A DNA stretch of 64,000 nt from Bartonella tribocorum CIP 105476 (GCF_000196435.1 NC_010161.1:744001-808000); one strand, 5' to 3'. Shown: positions 39,288-49,920, counted from the first letter of the stretch. Made by a program: numbers and translations. The notes: generated by a model from the letters alone, not told the origin.

Positions 39288-40010
39288 TTAGTTCAATGGA
39301 GCATAACAAAAGTGGTCTTGTCCATCATAGCCTCGAAAAGTACCTGTTTGGGGGTTAAATGAACGGTATTTTTTCTTGCAATATTGAAGCCAGCCACGCG
39401 TCCATGGTTGCTGGAGTGGTTGGTATGTAGCTGTTGACTGGGATTCATAAATGATTTGGGTTTGAGGAACTTGTTGATACACCACTTGCGGAACCTCTTG
39501 ATATACGACTTGCCTTTGGGGCATGGGTTGGTAGATAATTTGTGGCTGTTCTGTTTTTTTCAAAACATTGCCAAGAACTGCTCCGGCCGCGAGACCAAGA
39601 ATACCTGCTGCTAAAGCATCTCCTGAGTTATTACGCGTTACATGATGCTGATGTATATGATGATGTGTTGTTTTTTTGCGCTCTACATAATGATATGTTT
39701 TGCGTTCAACATGATGACGATGATGTTCTCGCCTTTTATGGTCAACATGGCGGTGAGGATGAGAATGAGAGGAATGATGTCTTTCAACAGTAGAACGGCT
39801 GTTAGAACTATAAGAAGGGAAATGCGCATTCATTCCTTTTCTCATATCTTCTATTTGCTTATTCATACCGTTTCTCATATCATTTATTTGCTTCTCAATA
39901 GGATGTTCACTATTCATCCATTGGCTATTTGCAAGCGCTGTACCTATTGGCACCAAAATGGTTGCTGCTGATATCGCTGATAATACCGCTAGTTTAGTAG
40001 ATTTTTTCAT
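39288..40010 (-). CDS. Secreted His-rich BA14K-family protein
   Basis: 240-residue exported protein. I chose ATG 40010, which has AAGGAGTG five bases upstream and starts a good signal peptide (MKKSTKLAVLSAISAATIL, cut after ALA at 27); an upstream in-frame ATG at 40046 would spoil it. A His/Arg-rich tract (about residues 65-125) follows two repeats of the type QINDMRNGMNKQIEDMRKGMN. A Gly/Ala-rich hydrophobic stretch (about 135-150, AAGILGLAAGAVLG) and Gln/Pro-rich PQ(V/T)(V/I)YQ repeats lead to the C-terminal BA14K motif YCKKKYRSFNPQTGTFRGYD. BA14K proteins are immunogenic lectin-like proteins in Brucella. The His tract suggests metal or heme binding; that is inference. Confidence 0.82.
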   Translation of the reverse strand: MKKSTKLAVLSAISAATILVPIGTALANSQWMNSEHPIEKQINDMRNGMNKQIEDMRKGMNAHFPSYSSNSRSTVERHHSSHSHPHRHVDHKRREHHRHHVERKTYHYVERKKTTHHHIHQHHVTRNNSGDALAAGILGLAAGAVLGNVLKKTEQPQIIYQPMPQRQVVYQEVPQVVYQQVPQTQIIYESQSTATYQPLQQPWTRGWLQYCKKKYRSFNPQTGTFRGYDGQDHFCYAPLN

Positions 40011-40939
40011 AGCGACACTCCTTAACTTAAATTCACATTTTTTCACATCATATACGTGACAAACTGAATATAATCTGAATGACTTTTGGCTTTATTTTGA
40101 CAAAACGAATAAAGAGCTATTTGGTTGACAAAAAATGATAAAATAAACGAGGAATAAAGATCTTTTTTCATAAAAAAACACTCTATTTATGTTAACTGAC
40201 AAAAATTATATCTATAAAGTCTCATTTTCTACAAAAATAACAAAACTTTTTATTGAAGAGATAATTCTTGCATCATACGATTCCATATAACTTAAAAAAA
40301 CAAAAATATGAATCAAAGATATTACCTCTATTATCATAGAGTTATAATTTTATGATAAGAAAATATTTTATATTTTAAAGTGCATAGATCATTCTTCATT
40401 TTTCGATAAGTTAAGTTTTTTCTGTAGATTTGGAAGAAAAATCAGTGAGCAAGATGTTTTTCTTCAAGAGATTTACAATTTGCTTACCAAAAAAGCAAAG
40501 GGTTATCATAAAGATTTTTATAATTAAGTTTCCGTATTTATTTGACTGGTATATTATTTATATGTTTTCGAGAACTTTGTATTGATTTTCATTAACAGAG
40601 AGCTGGTAGAAAAAGAGGTGCTTTGTAGAGAAAATTTAAGAATCTTGTTGTTTATTTTTATGGATGCATCCCTCAACTTTTAAAATGTATTAAACGAGCA
40701 TATTTTTTTGATTAATAAAAATGGTACCATATGAAGGCGTAAAAATAAAAATATATTTTCCATCTTGAGTATTCTTTTAAATTTGACTTTACACTTTTCA
40801 AAAGTATTCACTGTATTTAGAAGAAAATATTATGTATTTCTTTAGGTTATTTTTATAGTTTAACTTAAAAGACATGATTTTTATTTAAAATAAAACGCTA
40901 TTATACTTTGCATGCACTTATTAAAAAATATTTCGTGTT
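40011..40939 (-). other. Long AT-rich gap, promoter side of BA14K gene
   Basis: No gene identified in this 929-bp stretch. The portion nearest the BA14K start holds its ribosome site and presumably its promoter (TTGTCA at 40107-40102 and 40132-40127 on the minus strand). Remainder is AT-rich without clear motifs. Confidence 0.35.
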
Positions 40940-41190
40940 TTTTTCAAGGAAACTTCAGTGTATTGCTCGTAAATGATATGCTGCATCATCTTTACACTTA
41001 TAAAAGTACAAGGGGGTTGTATATCTATGATCTCTTTATTTTGTGATAGGTTTTGACATTGAGATAGTTCAAGAGAGATGAGAATCTTTTTAAAATGAGT
41101 TTTATTTAAAAGAACGTTATTTTTATCAGGTGCAAGTCGAATGTTTTTTGGTTTTTATGCAATATAAAAAACGATAAATATATTTATTAC
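40940..41190 (-). pseudogene. Decayed integrase relic, copy 6 (minus strand)
   Basis: Minus-strand reading shows TTGCACCTGA (41135-41126), then TCTCTTGAACTATCTCAATG TCAAAACC, matching the CTCTTTTGAACCGTCTCAAG block of copy 8, and TATAAGTGTAAAGAT (41002-40988), identical over 15 bases to copy 2. Frame is destroyed. The rest of the gap up to uvrB (41191-41456) shows nothing. Confidence 0.65.
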
Positions 41191-41456
41191 ATCAAATCTT
41201 ATGGTCATAAAAACATTTTCTTTAATTTTTTATTCCTTATTGGGAATTTAGAAATGTTTTTAGAAAATCTTATCGCTTTTTAGTATAATATATTTAATAA
41301 GAAAAAATTGTTTAAAAAGATTTATATTTGAAGTTTTTCAAGTATTTTTTCTTTTTTTGGTTTTTCAAAACGTTAGTGTCTATGGTTGAATCTTCGTGAG
41401 CAAGATTTGTACCCCTTATAAGAGTTAATGGGAGCATGAGTGGGGTGTTTTCTGTA

Positions 41457-43592
41457 CTATTTTAAAGGCTCATCCGCGATTTCTAGTTCTATTTTCTGGA
41501 GTTGTTTTATTTCATCACGAAGTCGAGCTGCTTCTTCAAAATTAAGATCTGCTGCTGCTTTACGCATTGATTTTTCCAGTGATTGAATATGGCTTGCTAA
41601 ATTGTTGTGATCCATATTATTTTGCGTGATAAAATTAGAAATCCTTGTAAGAGTTTTTTGGTTTTCATTGCCTGCATTGAGAATATCGTCGATATTTTTT
41701 TTGATACTGGTTGGTGTGATATGGTGCTCTTTATTATAGGTTATCTGTTTTTGTCGACGTCTTTGTGTTTCTTGTAAAGCACGTTCTATAGAGCCCGTAA
41801 TTGTATCGGCATAAAGAATAACCCGACCATCTACGTTGCGTGCGGCGCGTCCGATGGTTTGTATGAGCGAAGTTTCTGAGCGCAAAAAACCCTCTTTATC
41901 GGCATCGAGTATGGCAACAAAACCACATTCTGGAATATCTAAACCTTCTCGAAGAAGGTTGATTCCAATGAGAACATCAAAGGTACCAAGCCTCAAATCG
42001 CGAAGAATTTCAATACGCTCTAATGTATCAATGTCGGAATGCATATAGCGGACGCGAATACCTTGTTCGTGGAGATATTCCGTTAAATCTTCGGCCATGC
42101 GCTTGGTGAGGACAGTGACCAATGTACGGTAGCCTTTTTGAATTGTGTTACGGATTTCATTGACAACATCATCAACTTGAGTGCGTGCTGGACGAATTTC
42201 TGTTTCTGGATCAACAAGCCCTGTTGGACGAATGATTTGTTCAGCAAAAATACCATGGGATTGTTCTATTTCCCAACGTCCTGGTGTTGCGGAGACGGCA
42301 ATTGTTTGTGGGCGCATAGCGTCCCATTCTTCAAAGCGCAAAGGACGGTTATCCATACAGGAAGGAAGGCGAAAACCATATTCTGCGAGAGTGGCTTTTC
42401 TGCGAAAGTCACCGCGATACATGCCACCAATTTGGGGAATCGTTACATGGCTTTCATCGATAAAAACAAGAGCATTGAGTGGAATATATTCGAATAAGGT
42501 TGGTGGTGGTTCACCAGGATTTCGTCCAGTTAAATAACGTGAATAATTTTCAATTCCCGGACATGAACCCGTTGTTTCTAACATTTCTAAATCAAAAATT
42601 GTACGTTGTTCTAAGCGTTGTGCCTCTAAAAGCCGTCCAGCAGCATTCAATTCATCAAGACGTTGAGCCAGTTCCATTTTGATGGCTTTCATGGCTTGAT
42701 TTAAGGTTGGACGCGGTATTACATAGTGTGAATTGGCATAAATTTTAATAGATTGAAGGTCCTCTGTTTTTTGTCCTGTGAGAGGATCAAATTCCGTAAT
42801 TGTTTCTACTTCATCGCCAAAGAGCGAGATACGCCATGCTCGATCCTCAAGGTGGACTGGAAAAATTTCAATTGTGTCTCCTCGCACACGAAAGGAACCA
42901 CGAGTGAAATTGATATCTTGTCGATAATACTGTTGAGAGACTAAATCAGCCAAGAGTTTTCGTTGATTGAGTTTGTCCCCTTTTTCTATTTGGAAGGTCA
43001 TGGCTGTGTAGGTTTCTACCGAGCCAATCCCATAGATACAGGAGACAGATGCAACAATAATAACGTCATCACGCTCTAAGACGGCGCGTGTTGCAGCATG
43101 GCGCATCCGGTCGATTTGTTCATTAATAGAGGATTCTTTTTCAATATAAGTGTCAGAGCGTGCAACATAGGCTTCTGGTTGATAATAGTCATAATAAGAA
43201 ACAAAATATTCGACAGCATTGTGAGGAAAAAAGCTTTTAAATTCCCCATAAAGCTGTGCCGCTAAAGTTTTATTGGGAGCTAAGATGAGAGCTGGACGTT
43301 GTGTTTGTTCAATGACTTTCGCCATCGTATAGGTTTTTCCCGAGCCAGTAACCCCTAAAAGCACTTGTGTGCGTTCATCTTTTTCAATTCCCTCAACCAG
43401 AGTTTTAATGGCTTGAGGCTGATCTCCTGCCGCTTTAAAGGATGTCTCGAGTTGAAACGGAATACCACCTTCAGATTTTTCAGGGGGAATAGGGCGGTGA
43501 GGTGTCCATAATGCACCATTCTTAAAAAGAGGATTACCTGAAGCAATGAGGGCAGAAAGAGCTTCTACGGTTGCAGTAACACCATTTTTCAT
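41457..43592 (-). CDS. uvrB: Excinuclease ABC subunit B
   Basis: 711-residue helicase-like damage-verification subunit of nucleotide excision repair. Walker [15 protein letters not shown], the beta-hairpin [20 protein letters not shown], motif [18 protein letters not shown], helicase motifs V and VI ([32 protein letters not shown]), and a C-terminal UvrC-binding UVR domain ([24 protein letters not shown]). Length is typical. Stand-alone minus-strand gene. Confidence 0.97.
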   Translation of the reverse strand: MKNGVTATVEALSALIASGNPLFKNGALWTPHRPIPPEKSEGGIPFQLETSFKAAGDQPQAIKTLVEGIEKDERTQVLLGVTGSGKTYTMAKVIEQTQRPALILAPNKTLAAQLYGEFKSFFPHNAVEYFVSYYDYYQPEAYVARSDTYIEKESSINEQIDRMRHAATRAVLERDDVIIVASVSCIYGIGSVETYTAMTFQIEKGDKLNQRKLLADLVSQQYYRQDINFTRGSFRVRGDTIEIFPVHLEDRAWRISLFGDEVETITEFDPLTGQKTEDLQSIKIYANSHYVIPRPTLNQAMKAIKMELAQRLDELNAAGRLLEAQRLEQRTIFDLEMLETTGSCPGIENYSRYLTGRNPGEPPPTLFEYIPLNALVFIDESHVTIPQIGGMYRGDFRRKATLAEYGFRLPSCMDNRPLRFEEWDAMRPQTIAVSATPGRWEIEQSHGIFAEQIIRPTGLVDPETEIRPARTQVDDVVNEIRNTIQKGYRTLVTVLTKRMAEDLTEYLHEQGIRVRYMHSDIDTLERIEILRDLRLGTFDVLIGINLLREGLDIPECGFVAILDADKEGFLRSETSLIQTIGRAARNVDGRVILYADTITGSIERALQETQRRRQKQITYNKEHHITPTSIKKNIDDILNAGNENQKTLTRISNFITQNNMDHNNLASHIQSLEKSMRKAAADLNFEEAARLRDEIKQLQKIELEIADEPLK

Positions 43593-43884
43593 TGTTGTAT
43601 CCTTTGATAGAAAAGTGCTCGTAATTTTAAAGGGAATACGAATTTTTACAACTTCATTACGATAACAGCAAAACGTTATTGAACAAGTTTATTTTGGTTG
43701 ACTGAAGCTTTCGTTAGGATATTGATCAAGTTTTTTCTATGAGATGAATTCTTCGAAATATTTCTTTGTAAAAGACATGTTTGTGGTTGTTCATGGACAT
43801 TATTTATATTTTTGCCATGATGATGTTCAAGAGGGGGCATTATGACTGTTATGAATTATATGTGGTATGTTTGGGAGCCAAAGA

Positions 43885-44184
43885 CTATGATTTAGGAATT
43901 AAAGACATTGTGTATGTGTGATAAAGATCACTTCCATCTTTAAACGAAAGATAACGAGAGGAAACCCAGCCTATTTGAGCGTTATACCGGATATGACACC
44001 AATTTCCTTCACAATTTTTAACAAAAACCAATTCTCCAGCAGAAATTAAGCCACAAACTGTATACTGAGTGCTGGGGCCTGTTCTAAAATTAAGATCTGC
44101 TGTCACAAAGGCTTCTGCTGCCTTGGATATTGTTGTGGTTAAAAAGCAAAGGCCCAACATAAAAAAAATGACGAAAACTTTCAT
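43885..44184 (-). CDS. Small secreted SH3-domain protein
   Basis: 99-residue exported protein: signal peptide (residues 1-22, cut near SKA) and one bacterial SH3b domain (NFRTGPSTQYTVCGLISAGELV, GNWCHIRYNAQIGWVSSRYL). Contains a pair of Cys (CEGNWC) that could form a disulfide. SH3b domains commonly bind peptidoglycan; role here unknown. Upstream of it on the other strand is the greA leader. Confidence 0.85.
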   Translation of the reverse strand: MKVFVIFFMLGLCFLTTTISKAAEAFVTADLNFRTGPSTQYTVCGLISAGELVFVKNCEGNWCHIRYNAQIGWVSSRYLSFKDGSDLYHTYTMSLIPKS

Positions 44185-44418
44185 TTTTCTGCAAAGAAAT
44201 CCTTTAAAAATTATCCTTCTTTCTTCGTATCCTATGTGATCTCTTTTGCGAGACTATGATAAAATAAACAAAATTACAATTCTTTCTTCTTTGTGAGACT
44301 TTAAGGAGGAGAGTAAAGTTTAACGTTTTAAACACCAAAATGAGATGTTTTAAGCACTATTCGTGCATGTTTTGTTCCCTTTATTTATTTTTATATGGAA
44401 AACAGGGATACTGTACTA

Positions 44419-44424
44419 TATAAT
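44419..44424 (+). promoter_or_regulatory. Candidate -10 box of greA leader
   Basis: Perfect TATAAT about 20 bp before the leader hairpin and 95 bp before the greA ATG. A matching -35 is poor, so this is a suggestion only. Confidence 0.35.
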
Positions 44425-44442
44425 GAAAAAGATCGTAGTTTT

Positions 44443-44476
44443 CGGATTCCAAAAGTAATTTTGGAAGCCGTTTTTT
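44443..44476 (+). terminator. Intrinsic terminator in the greA 5' leader
   Basis: Hairpin CGG-A-TTCCAAAA / TTTTGGAA-G-CCG (44443-44470) with a 4-base loop and a run of six T (44471-44476). It stands on the plus strand 43 bp before greA, while the only upstream gene is divergent. It therefore ends either a small RNA or a short greA leader transcript (attenuator). Confidence 0.8.
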
Positions 44477-44518
44477 GTATTTTTATTAAACCTTCCGTGT
44501 AATAGAAAGGGACGGATT

Positions 44519-44992
44519 ATGGAAAAAGTTCCGATGACTACAGCTGGTTTTGAAAGTCTTAAAGAAGAGTTGCGTTGGCGTCAACAACAAGAACGTCCAC
44601 GAATTATTGAAGCAATTTCTGAGGCGCGTGCCCATGGTGATTTGTCAGAAAATGCCGAGTATCATGCTGCTAAAGAAGCACAGAGTCATAATGAGGGGCG
44701 TATAAATGAGCTTGAAGATTATATCGCGCGGGCAGAAGTTATAGATGTCTCTCGTCTTTCAGGCGACAAAATCAAATTTGGAGCGACCATTAAACTCTTG
44801 GATGAGGATACTGAAGAAAAAAAAGTGTATCAGATTGTAGGGGATCAAGAAGCTGATGTAAAGATTGGTAAAATCTCTATTTCTTCACCGATTGCACGTG
44901 CACTCATTGGCAAGCAAGAGGGTGATGTGATTGAAGTGAATGCGCCTGGTGGTGCGCATAATTACGAAATCATTAAGGTTCAATACATCTAA
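44519..44992 (+). CDS. greA: Transcription elongation factor GreA
   Basis: 157-residue factor that rescues backtracked RNA polymerase by stimulating transcript cleavage. N-terminal coiled coil (residues 1-75) with the tip acidic residues in [15 protein letters not shown], and C-terminal FKBP-like domain ([20 protein letters not shown]). Preceded by AAAGGGACGG. Followed after 14 bp by the lpcC-like gene; in many relatives greA follows carB, which is 11 kb away here. Confidence 0.97.
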   Translation: MEKVPMTTAGFESLKEELRWRQQQERPRIIEAISEARAHGDLSENAEYHAAKEAQSHNEGRINELEDYIARAEVIDVSRLSGDKIKFGATIKLLDEDTEEKKVYQIVGDQEADVKIGKISISSPIARALIGKQEGDVIEVNAPGGAHNYEIIKVQYI

Positions 44993-45006
44993 ATATCTAA
45001 AGTGTT

Positions 45007-46065
45007 ATGCGTGTGTCTTTGGAAGAAACTGAAATTATAGCGCCTCACTTTAAAAGGCCTTTATCGGGAGAGACATCTACGATTGTTCAGCTTGTTCCAT
45101 TGATGCGCGAACAAGGGGTGCGTATATCTACTCTGGGGGTTGGATTGCCAAAAAAAATGCCGGCTCTTGCCTTTAGAGACCTTTTCGGACTTTGGAAAAG
45201 TCCGAAAGGGAAGTCGTTTCGTATTTGGCATGCAAGGCGTAATATTGAGATGCTTTGTGGGATCTTTTTGCGCGATATTTTGAAAATGAAGCTGAAACTT
45301 ATCTTTACATCGGCTTCACAACGCCATCATAAGCCTTTTACAAAATGGTTGATTCGCCGTATGGATAGGGTTATTGCGACCAGTACACATACGGGCGCTT
45401 ATCTAGAAGTGCCACATAAGGTTATTATGCATGGGGTGGATGTAAGGCGTTTTACGCCACCACAGACGCATGATGATTGTTTTGCTTCAACAGGATTTCC
45501 AGGAAAATATGCGGTAGGGTGTTTTGGGCGTGTGCGTTATTTAAAGGGTACGGATTTGTTTGTCGAGGCAATGATAGCATTATTGCCTCACTATCCTGAG
45601 TGGACAGCGCTTATCGCTGGTCGTACGACAGAGCAACATTATCATTTTGAAAAAGAATTGCGCCAAAAGATTGCTAAGGCTGGTCTGGATGATCGTATTA
45701 TTTTTCTTGGTGAGATTTTAGACATCCCTTTGTGGTATCGCCGCTTGTCGCTGTATGTAACACCTTCGCGTCTGGAAGGTTTTGGTTTGACGCCTTTAGA
45801 GGCAATGGCATCACAGGTTGCGGTTGTAACGAGTGATGTAGGAATTTTTAAAGAGTTGGTGGTGGAGGGAACAGGAACGGTTGTAAAAGTAGGAGATGGT
45901 TCGGCTTTAACGGCAGCAATTGAACCTTATTTTGCTGATGTAGAAAAAACATTGGCCGCTGGAAAGAAAGCTTTAACGCACGTTCGTACGCATTTTCCTT
46001 TGGAAAAAGAGGCAAACGAGATTGAAAGTGTTTACAAAGAACTGTTTGCGGAAAAAATACCTTAG
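45007..46065 (+). CDS. lpcC: LPS core glycosyltransferase (GT4), LpcC-like
   Basis: 352-residue family-4 glycosyltransferase, GT-B fold. N-terminal acceptor domain begins ETEIIAPHFKRPLSGETSTI, and the C-terminal donor domain has YAVGCFGRVRYLKGTDLFVEAM and the EX7E region SRLEGFGLTPLEAMASQ. This pattern matches LpcC, a mannosyltransferase of rhizobial lipopolysaccharide core. The sugar specificity is inferred from the family. Only 14 bp after greA, so probably co-transcribed with it. Confidence 0.88.
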   Translation: MRVSLEETEIIAPHFKRPLSGETSTIVQLVPLMREQGVRISTLGVGLPKKMPALAFRDLFGLWKSPKGKSFRIWHARRNIEMLCGIFLRDILKMKLKLIFTSASQRHHKPFTKWLIRRMDRVIATSTHTGAYLEVPHKVIMHGVDVRRFTPPQTHDDCFASTGFPGKYAVGCFGRVRYLKGTDLFVEAMIALLPHYPEWTALIAGRTTEQHYHFEKELRQKIAKAGLDDRIIFLGEILDIPLWYRRLSLYVTPSRLEGFGLTPLEAMASQVAVVTSDVGIFKELVVEGTGTVVKVGDGSALTAAIEPYFADVEKTLAAGKKALTHVRTHFPLEKEANEIESVYKELFAEKIP

Positions 46066-46544
46066 ATTATATCAAAAGTCTTCTTGAGGAATGATAAAAA
46101 GTGCTTTCCTTAAAGATTATTTCATAATCATCAAGAAAATAGCGCAATGATATAAACGTTATTTTATAAAGTTGATCTTGGCTTTAGTAGAATACTATAA
46201 GAAGTTCTAAAAAATTTAAATAAAAGACTAAAATGTATAGGCTTGAGAGCGATATGTGGCTTATGATAAAAGCACACAAGGAGGGAGAAAAGCTATTTTC
46301 ATTCTAGTGATATTTTAGAATAAGAAAATAGTGTTTTAACTCAAGTCCAGAGATTTATGCACTATCTTAACGGTGGTGTGCTGGTATTGTTACATTTTAT
46401 AAAATTTAAATAGATAGCAAAAAAATGCTTTCTTATCTTAAAAAAAGATAATGATTGTATCGCCATGAATAAAATATTCATCCATATTTTCAATTAATTC
46501 ATAATAAGATGGGTCTAAGATCAATATATTGATTCATATAGATA
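46066..46544 (+). other. AT-rich gap after lpcC with a hairpin
   Basis: No gene seen. A hairpin with arms CTATTTTC-TTCTA and TAGAA-GAAAATAG spans 46293-46331, about 230 bp after lpcC, followed by TGTTTTAAC. It could be a late terminator. Confidence 0.35.
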
Positions 46545-46890
46545 ATTTATCTCTTCAATTTGAATAAGAACTTTGAATATCGTAAGATTTTCTCATGTCA
46601 AATCTGTTAATATTACATCAATGAGAGCCACAATTAGAAGATGGCATGTGGTAGATAAAAACTATTGAAGATAAGGTGTAAAGAGATTTCTTATAAATTG
46701 CCTGAAATGCAGATTTTTGTAACATTAACAGAAAGAAAATAGTATGGTGGTGTATTTATATCTTTTTTTCTGCTATCGACTTGCAGCTTATTATTTAAAT
46801 AAAAATAATAATGATCATTTTATCTTTCATGAAGACTGTCATGAAATGGGAGTGAAGAGCATTGTGAGATGTTTTTTTAAGATTATGAGT
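46545..46890 (+). pseudogene. Decayed integrase relic, copy 7
   Basis: Plus-strand copy. The flank GAATATCGTAAGATTTTCTC (46574 on), TCAAATCTGTTAATATTACATCAATG and GGCATGTGG-GATAAAAACT (46640 region) follow the order seen in copy 8. Coding homology is reduced to TGTCATGAAATGGGAGTG (about 46847), equivalent to the RHEMGL motif of the integrase N-terminal domain. The rest of the gap to trkH (46891-47255) shows nothing recognisable. Confidence 0.55.
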
Positions 46891-47255
46891 TTGTAACAAA
46901 TGATATTTTTTTTACAAAGACATGACTTATTAGAGAAGAAACATTTTTATCAGTAAATATTCATATTTTTTGTGTGAGAGCTTATTCGTAAAAAAGGATG
47001 TTCTATCTATCCATTTTATTTGATAGAGAATCTTAATAATGTAATGTGAAGTGTTATACGTTATGGCTTTGAAAGCTGTTGACACTTGATTGTTTTTTCG
47101 AAATATTTTTATTGTCGATCATTTATCCGCTAATTTATTTAAAATTTTAAGAAATATTCAGTTGATTAATTGAAGATTGAATATTATTCCGCATATTGTT
47201 CATGCCTGTTTGTCTTGTTAATTTTTTACCATGGTAGAATAAAATGCTCTATGCA

Positions 47256-48662
47256 TTAGAATTGTTCACGCCAGAAAGCGGGAATAAAAAGGACGAATAT
47301 TGTTATGATTTCAAGGCGTCCAGCTAACATGAGAAAACTTAAAATCCATAAAGCATTATCGTTGATTGTAGAGAAATTACCAACGGGGCCAATAATATCT
47401 CCAAAGCCTGGGCCAACATTTGAAAGTGCTGTTAAGACGCCCGTAAAAGAAGAGGTAAAGTCAAGACCGGTTGTAAGCAAAAGTGCAGTGCCGATAATAA
47501 GGCAGAACATATAAAGACAGACAAAAAACAAAACGGCTTGAGCAACATCGTTTGATATATTTGAGTGATCGTAGCGCGCTTTTACAACGACATGAGGAGA
47601 AAGAAGTTTTTCTATATTGGTTTGTGTAATACGCCAAAGAATAATAAGGCGATTGATTTTCATGCCCCCAGAAGTAGAGCCAGCACATCCGCCTGTAAAA
47701 GAAATAATGAAGAAAATTCCAAGCGCAAATGGTCCCCAAAGTTGATAATCTTCAGCGCTGTAACCTGTGGTGCTAATAATGGATGAAAGGTGAAAAATGA
47801 CATCAAGGAAAATCAAGTGGAAAGCGCGATGATCATGAAATCGTAGCCATGCTGCTAAAGCAAAGCTGAAAAGGAGAACGATGTGGAGAAAAACAATCAC
47901 TTGGGGGTCAAGAAAGCGTTTGGAGTGTCCAGGAAGGACTAATTTAACATAAAGTACGAAGGGCAAAGCAGAAAGCAACATGAAGATTGTTGAAATAATT
48001 AAGATGGCTGGTATATCAGCAAAATAGCCAAAAGAAGCATCATGCGTTGAAAAACCAGCCGTTGCTACTGTACTCATTGCATGGTTAATGGCATCAAATA
48101 AACTCATGCCTGCAGCAAAATAAGAAAGCATACAAGCCAACGTGAGTCCAACATAAGCGATAATAATTCCGTTAGCAATTTGGTTGATACGAGGCAATAT
48201 TTTTTCAGATTTATCAGATGATTCCATATGGAAAAGTCGTACGCCCCCCACACGCAGTGAAGGCAAAAGCAAGAGAGCTAAACCGATAAAACCAATTCCT
48301 CCAATCCAGCATATAATAGAACGCCATAACAAAATACTTCGCGATAAATGATCAAGACCAGAAAGAACAGTGGAACCTGTTGTTGTAATGCCAGAAACAG
48401 ATTCAAAAATGGCTCCTGCGAGAGAAATAGGAAGGGGAGAAAGATAAAGCGGTAAGGCACCTACGATACTTCCTGTAAGCCAAAGACAAACAGTGAGCAT
48501 AAAGCCAAGCCGTGCTGAAAAACGACAAGTAGCTCCTTTCGTTGCTAAAAGAAGCAGTGTGGCTAACATGGTGGTTATGGCACAAGAATAGAGAAAGATT
48601 ATCCAATTACGGTTATTGTCGTGCAAATCCACAAAAATTGGCAAAAGCATCGCTCCTCCCAT
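47256..48662 (-). CDS. trkH: TrkH-family potassium uptake protein
   Basis: 468-residue integral membrane K+ transporter subunit. Selectivity-filter-like repeats are present: SGITTTGSTVL (P1), VATAGFSTHDAS (P2), STTGYSAEDYQL (P3), ALSNVGPGFGDIIG (P4). It normally works with TrkA. The assigned ATG (48662) is doubtful: upstream codons 48663-48710 are open and read VIFQFIINVCARFALI, the expected TrkH N-terminal helix, but there is no ATG, GTG or TTG in this stretch before a stop at 48719. Possible starts are ATT 48707 (AGGGA upstream), ATG 48662, or ATG 48650 (GGGAGGAGCG upstream). Confidence 0.92.
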   Translation of the reverse strand: MGGAMLLPIFVDLHDNNRNWIIFLYSCAITTMLATLLLLATKGATCRFSARLGFMLTVCLWLTGSIVGALPLYLSPLPISLAGAIFESVSGITTTGSTVLSGLDHLSRSILLWRSIICWIGGIGFIGLALLLLPSLRVGGVRLFHMESSDKSEKILPRINQIANGIIIAYVGLTLACMLSYFAAGMSLFDAINHAMSTVATAGFSTHDASFGYFADIPAILIISTIFMLLSALPFVLYVKLVLPGHSKRFLDPQVIVFLHIVLLFSFALAAWLRFHDHRAFHLIFLDVIFHLSSIISTTGYSAEDYQLWGPFALGIFFIISFTGGCAGSTSGGMKINRLIILWRITQTNIEKLLSPHVVVKARYDHSNISNDVAQAVLFFVCLYMFCLIIGTALLLTTGLDFTSSFTGVLTALSNVGPGFGDIIGPVGNFSTINDNALWILSFLMLAGRLEIITIFVLFIPAFWREQF

Positions 48663-48963
48663 GATTAACGCAAAACGTGCACAGACATTGATAATAAACT
48701 GAAAAATGACCGTTCCCTATCTTTGTATCTCTTTTTTTATTATGGCTTTGTGCTCATAAAAATTTACGTTTTTCTCTTTATAGGATAAAGATTAATTCTT
48801 AACATGAATATGCCTTGATGAATTGGCAATCAGACCTTTTCATAAAACTTGAAAAGGAGTATACCTATAGCATAATTGAGACTCTTTAAAAATATTTTTT
48901 TAAAAGGCTGCATTCCGTTATCATTTATAGAATAATTAAGTTGTAAAAAGTGAAGGGGATTGA

Positions 48964-49920
48964 ATGATACAATCGCATATTCGTTTGCTGATTATTGGCT
49001 CAGGTCCGGCTGGTTATACAGCGGCGGTCTATGCGGCAAGAGCAATGCTCCAGCCGGTTTTAGTGACAGGCTTGCAGCAGGGTGGACAGTTGACAATTAC
49101 AACGGATGTTGAAAATTATCCGGGTTTTTCTGATCCTATTCAGGGACCATGGTTAATGGAACAAATGGCAAAACAAGCTGAAAATATGGGGGCAAAAATT
49201 GTCTATGATACAATTATAAAGGCAGATTTATTGAAGTATCCTTTTATCTTATATGGGGATTTAGGAACACAATATTCTTGTGATGCACTGATTATTGCAA
49301 CAGGTGCTAAAGCGCGCTGGCTTGGTTTAGAAAGTGAGCAGACCTTTATGGGCGGTGGTGTTTCTGCTTGCGCTACATGTGATGGCTTTTTTTATCGGGA
49401 TAAGGATGTTATTGTTGTAGGAGGAGGAAATACGGCCGTTGAAGAAGCCCTTTATTTATCGCATATAGCAAAAAGTGTAAGCGTGGTTCATCGGCGAGAA
49501 CAGTTTCGGGCAGAGAAAATTTTGCAAGATAGGTTGTTTGCTTGTAATAATGTACGTGTTCTTTGGGATCATGTGGTCGAAGAAATTGTGGGGATGCCAG
49601 CTCAAGGGGCAAGGGGGGCTGTTGTAACAGGGGCACGTTTGAAAAATGTTAAAACAGGTGACGAGATGAAAGTGGAAGCAGAGGGAATATTTATTGCCAT
49701 TGGGCATGATCCTGCTGTTTCTCTATTTGAAGGACAATTGAAACAAAAACAAAGTGGCTATTTATGGACAGCACCAGATTCAACAGCAACAAGCATTGCG
49801 GGTGTTTTTGCTGCAGGGGATGTAACAGATGAAACATTTCGCCAAGCTGTAACAGCCGCGGGAAGGGGATGTATGGCAGCATTAGAAGCAGAACGGTTTT
49901 TAGATCTATCTAAGCGTTAA
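48964..49920 (+). CDS. trxB: Thioredoxin reductase
   Basis: 318-residue low-molecular-weight thioredoxin reductase (FAD, NADPH). FAD site IIGSGPAGYTAAVYAARA, redox-active Cys136/Cys139 in CATCDGF, NADPH site VVGGGNTAVEEA, and closing FAD motif FAAGDVTDETFRQAVTAAG. Reduces thioredoxin for redox homeostasis. Followed by a LysR regulator 42 bp downstream on the same strand. Confidence 0.97.
   Translation: MIQSHIRLLIIGSGPAGYTAAVYAARAMLQPVLVTGLQQGGQLTITTDVENYPGFSDPIQGPWLMEQMAKQAENMGAKIVYDTIIKADLLKYPFILYGDLGTQYSCDALIIATGAKARWLGLESEQTFMGGGVSACATCDGFFYRDKDVIVVGGGNTAVEEALYLSHIAKSVSVVHRREQFRAEKILQDRLFACNNVRVLWDHVVEEIVGMPAQGARGAVVTGARLKNVKTGDEMKVEAEGIFIAIGHDPAVSLFEGQLKQKQSGYLWTAPDSTATSIAGVFAAGDVTDETFRQAVTAAGRGCMAALEAERFLDLSKR

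Noticed and set aside
39288..40046. Longer start at 40046 for the BA14K-family gene
   Set aside because: It would add a charged stretch before the signal peptide; ATG 40010 has a well-placed AAGGAG.
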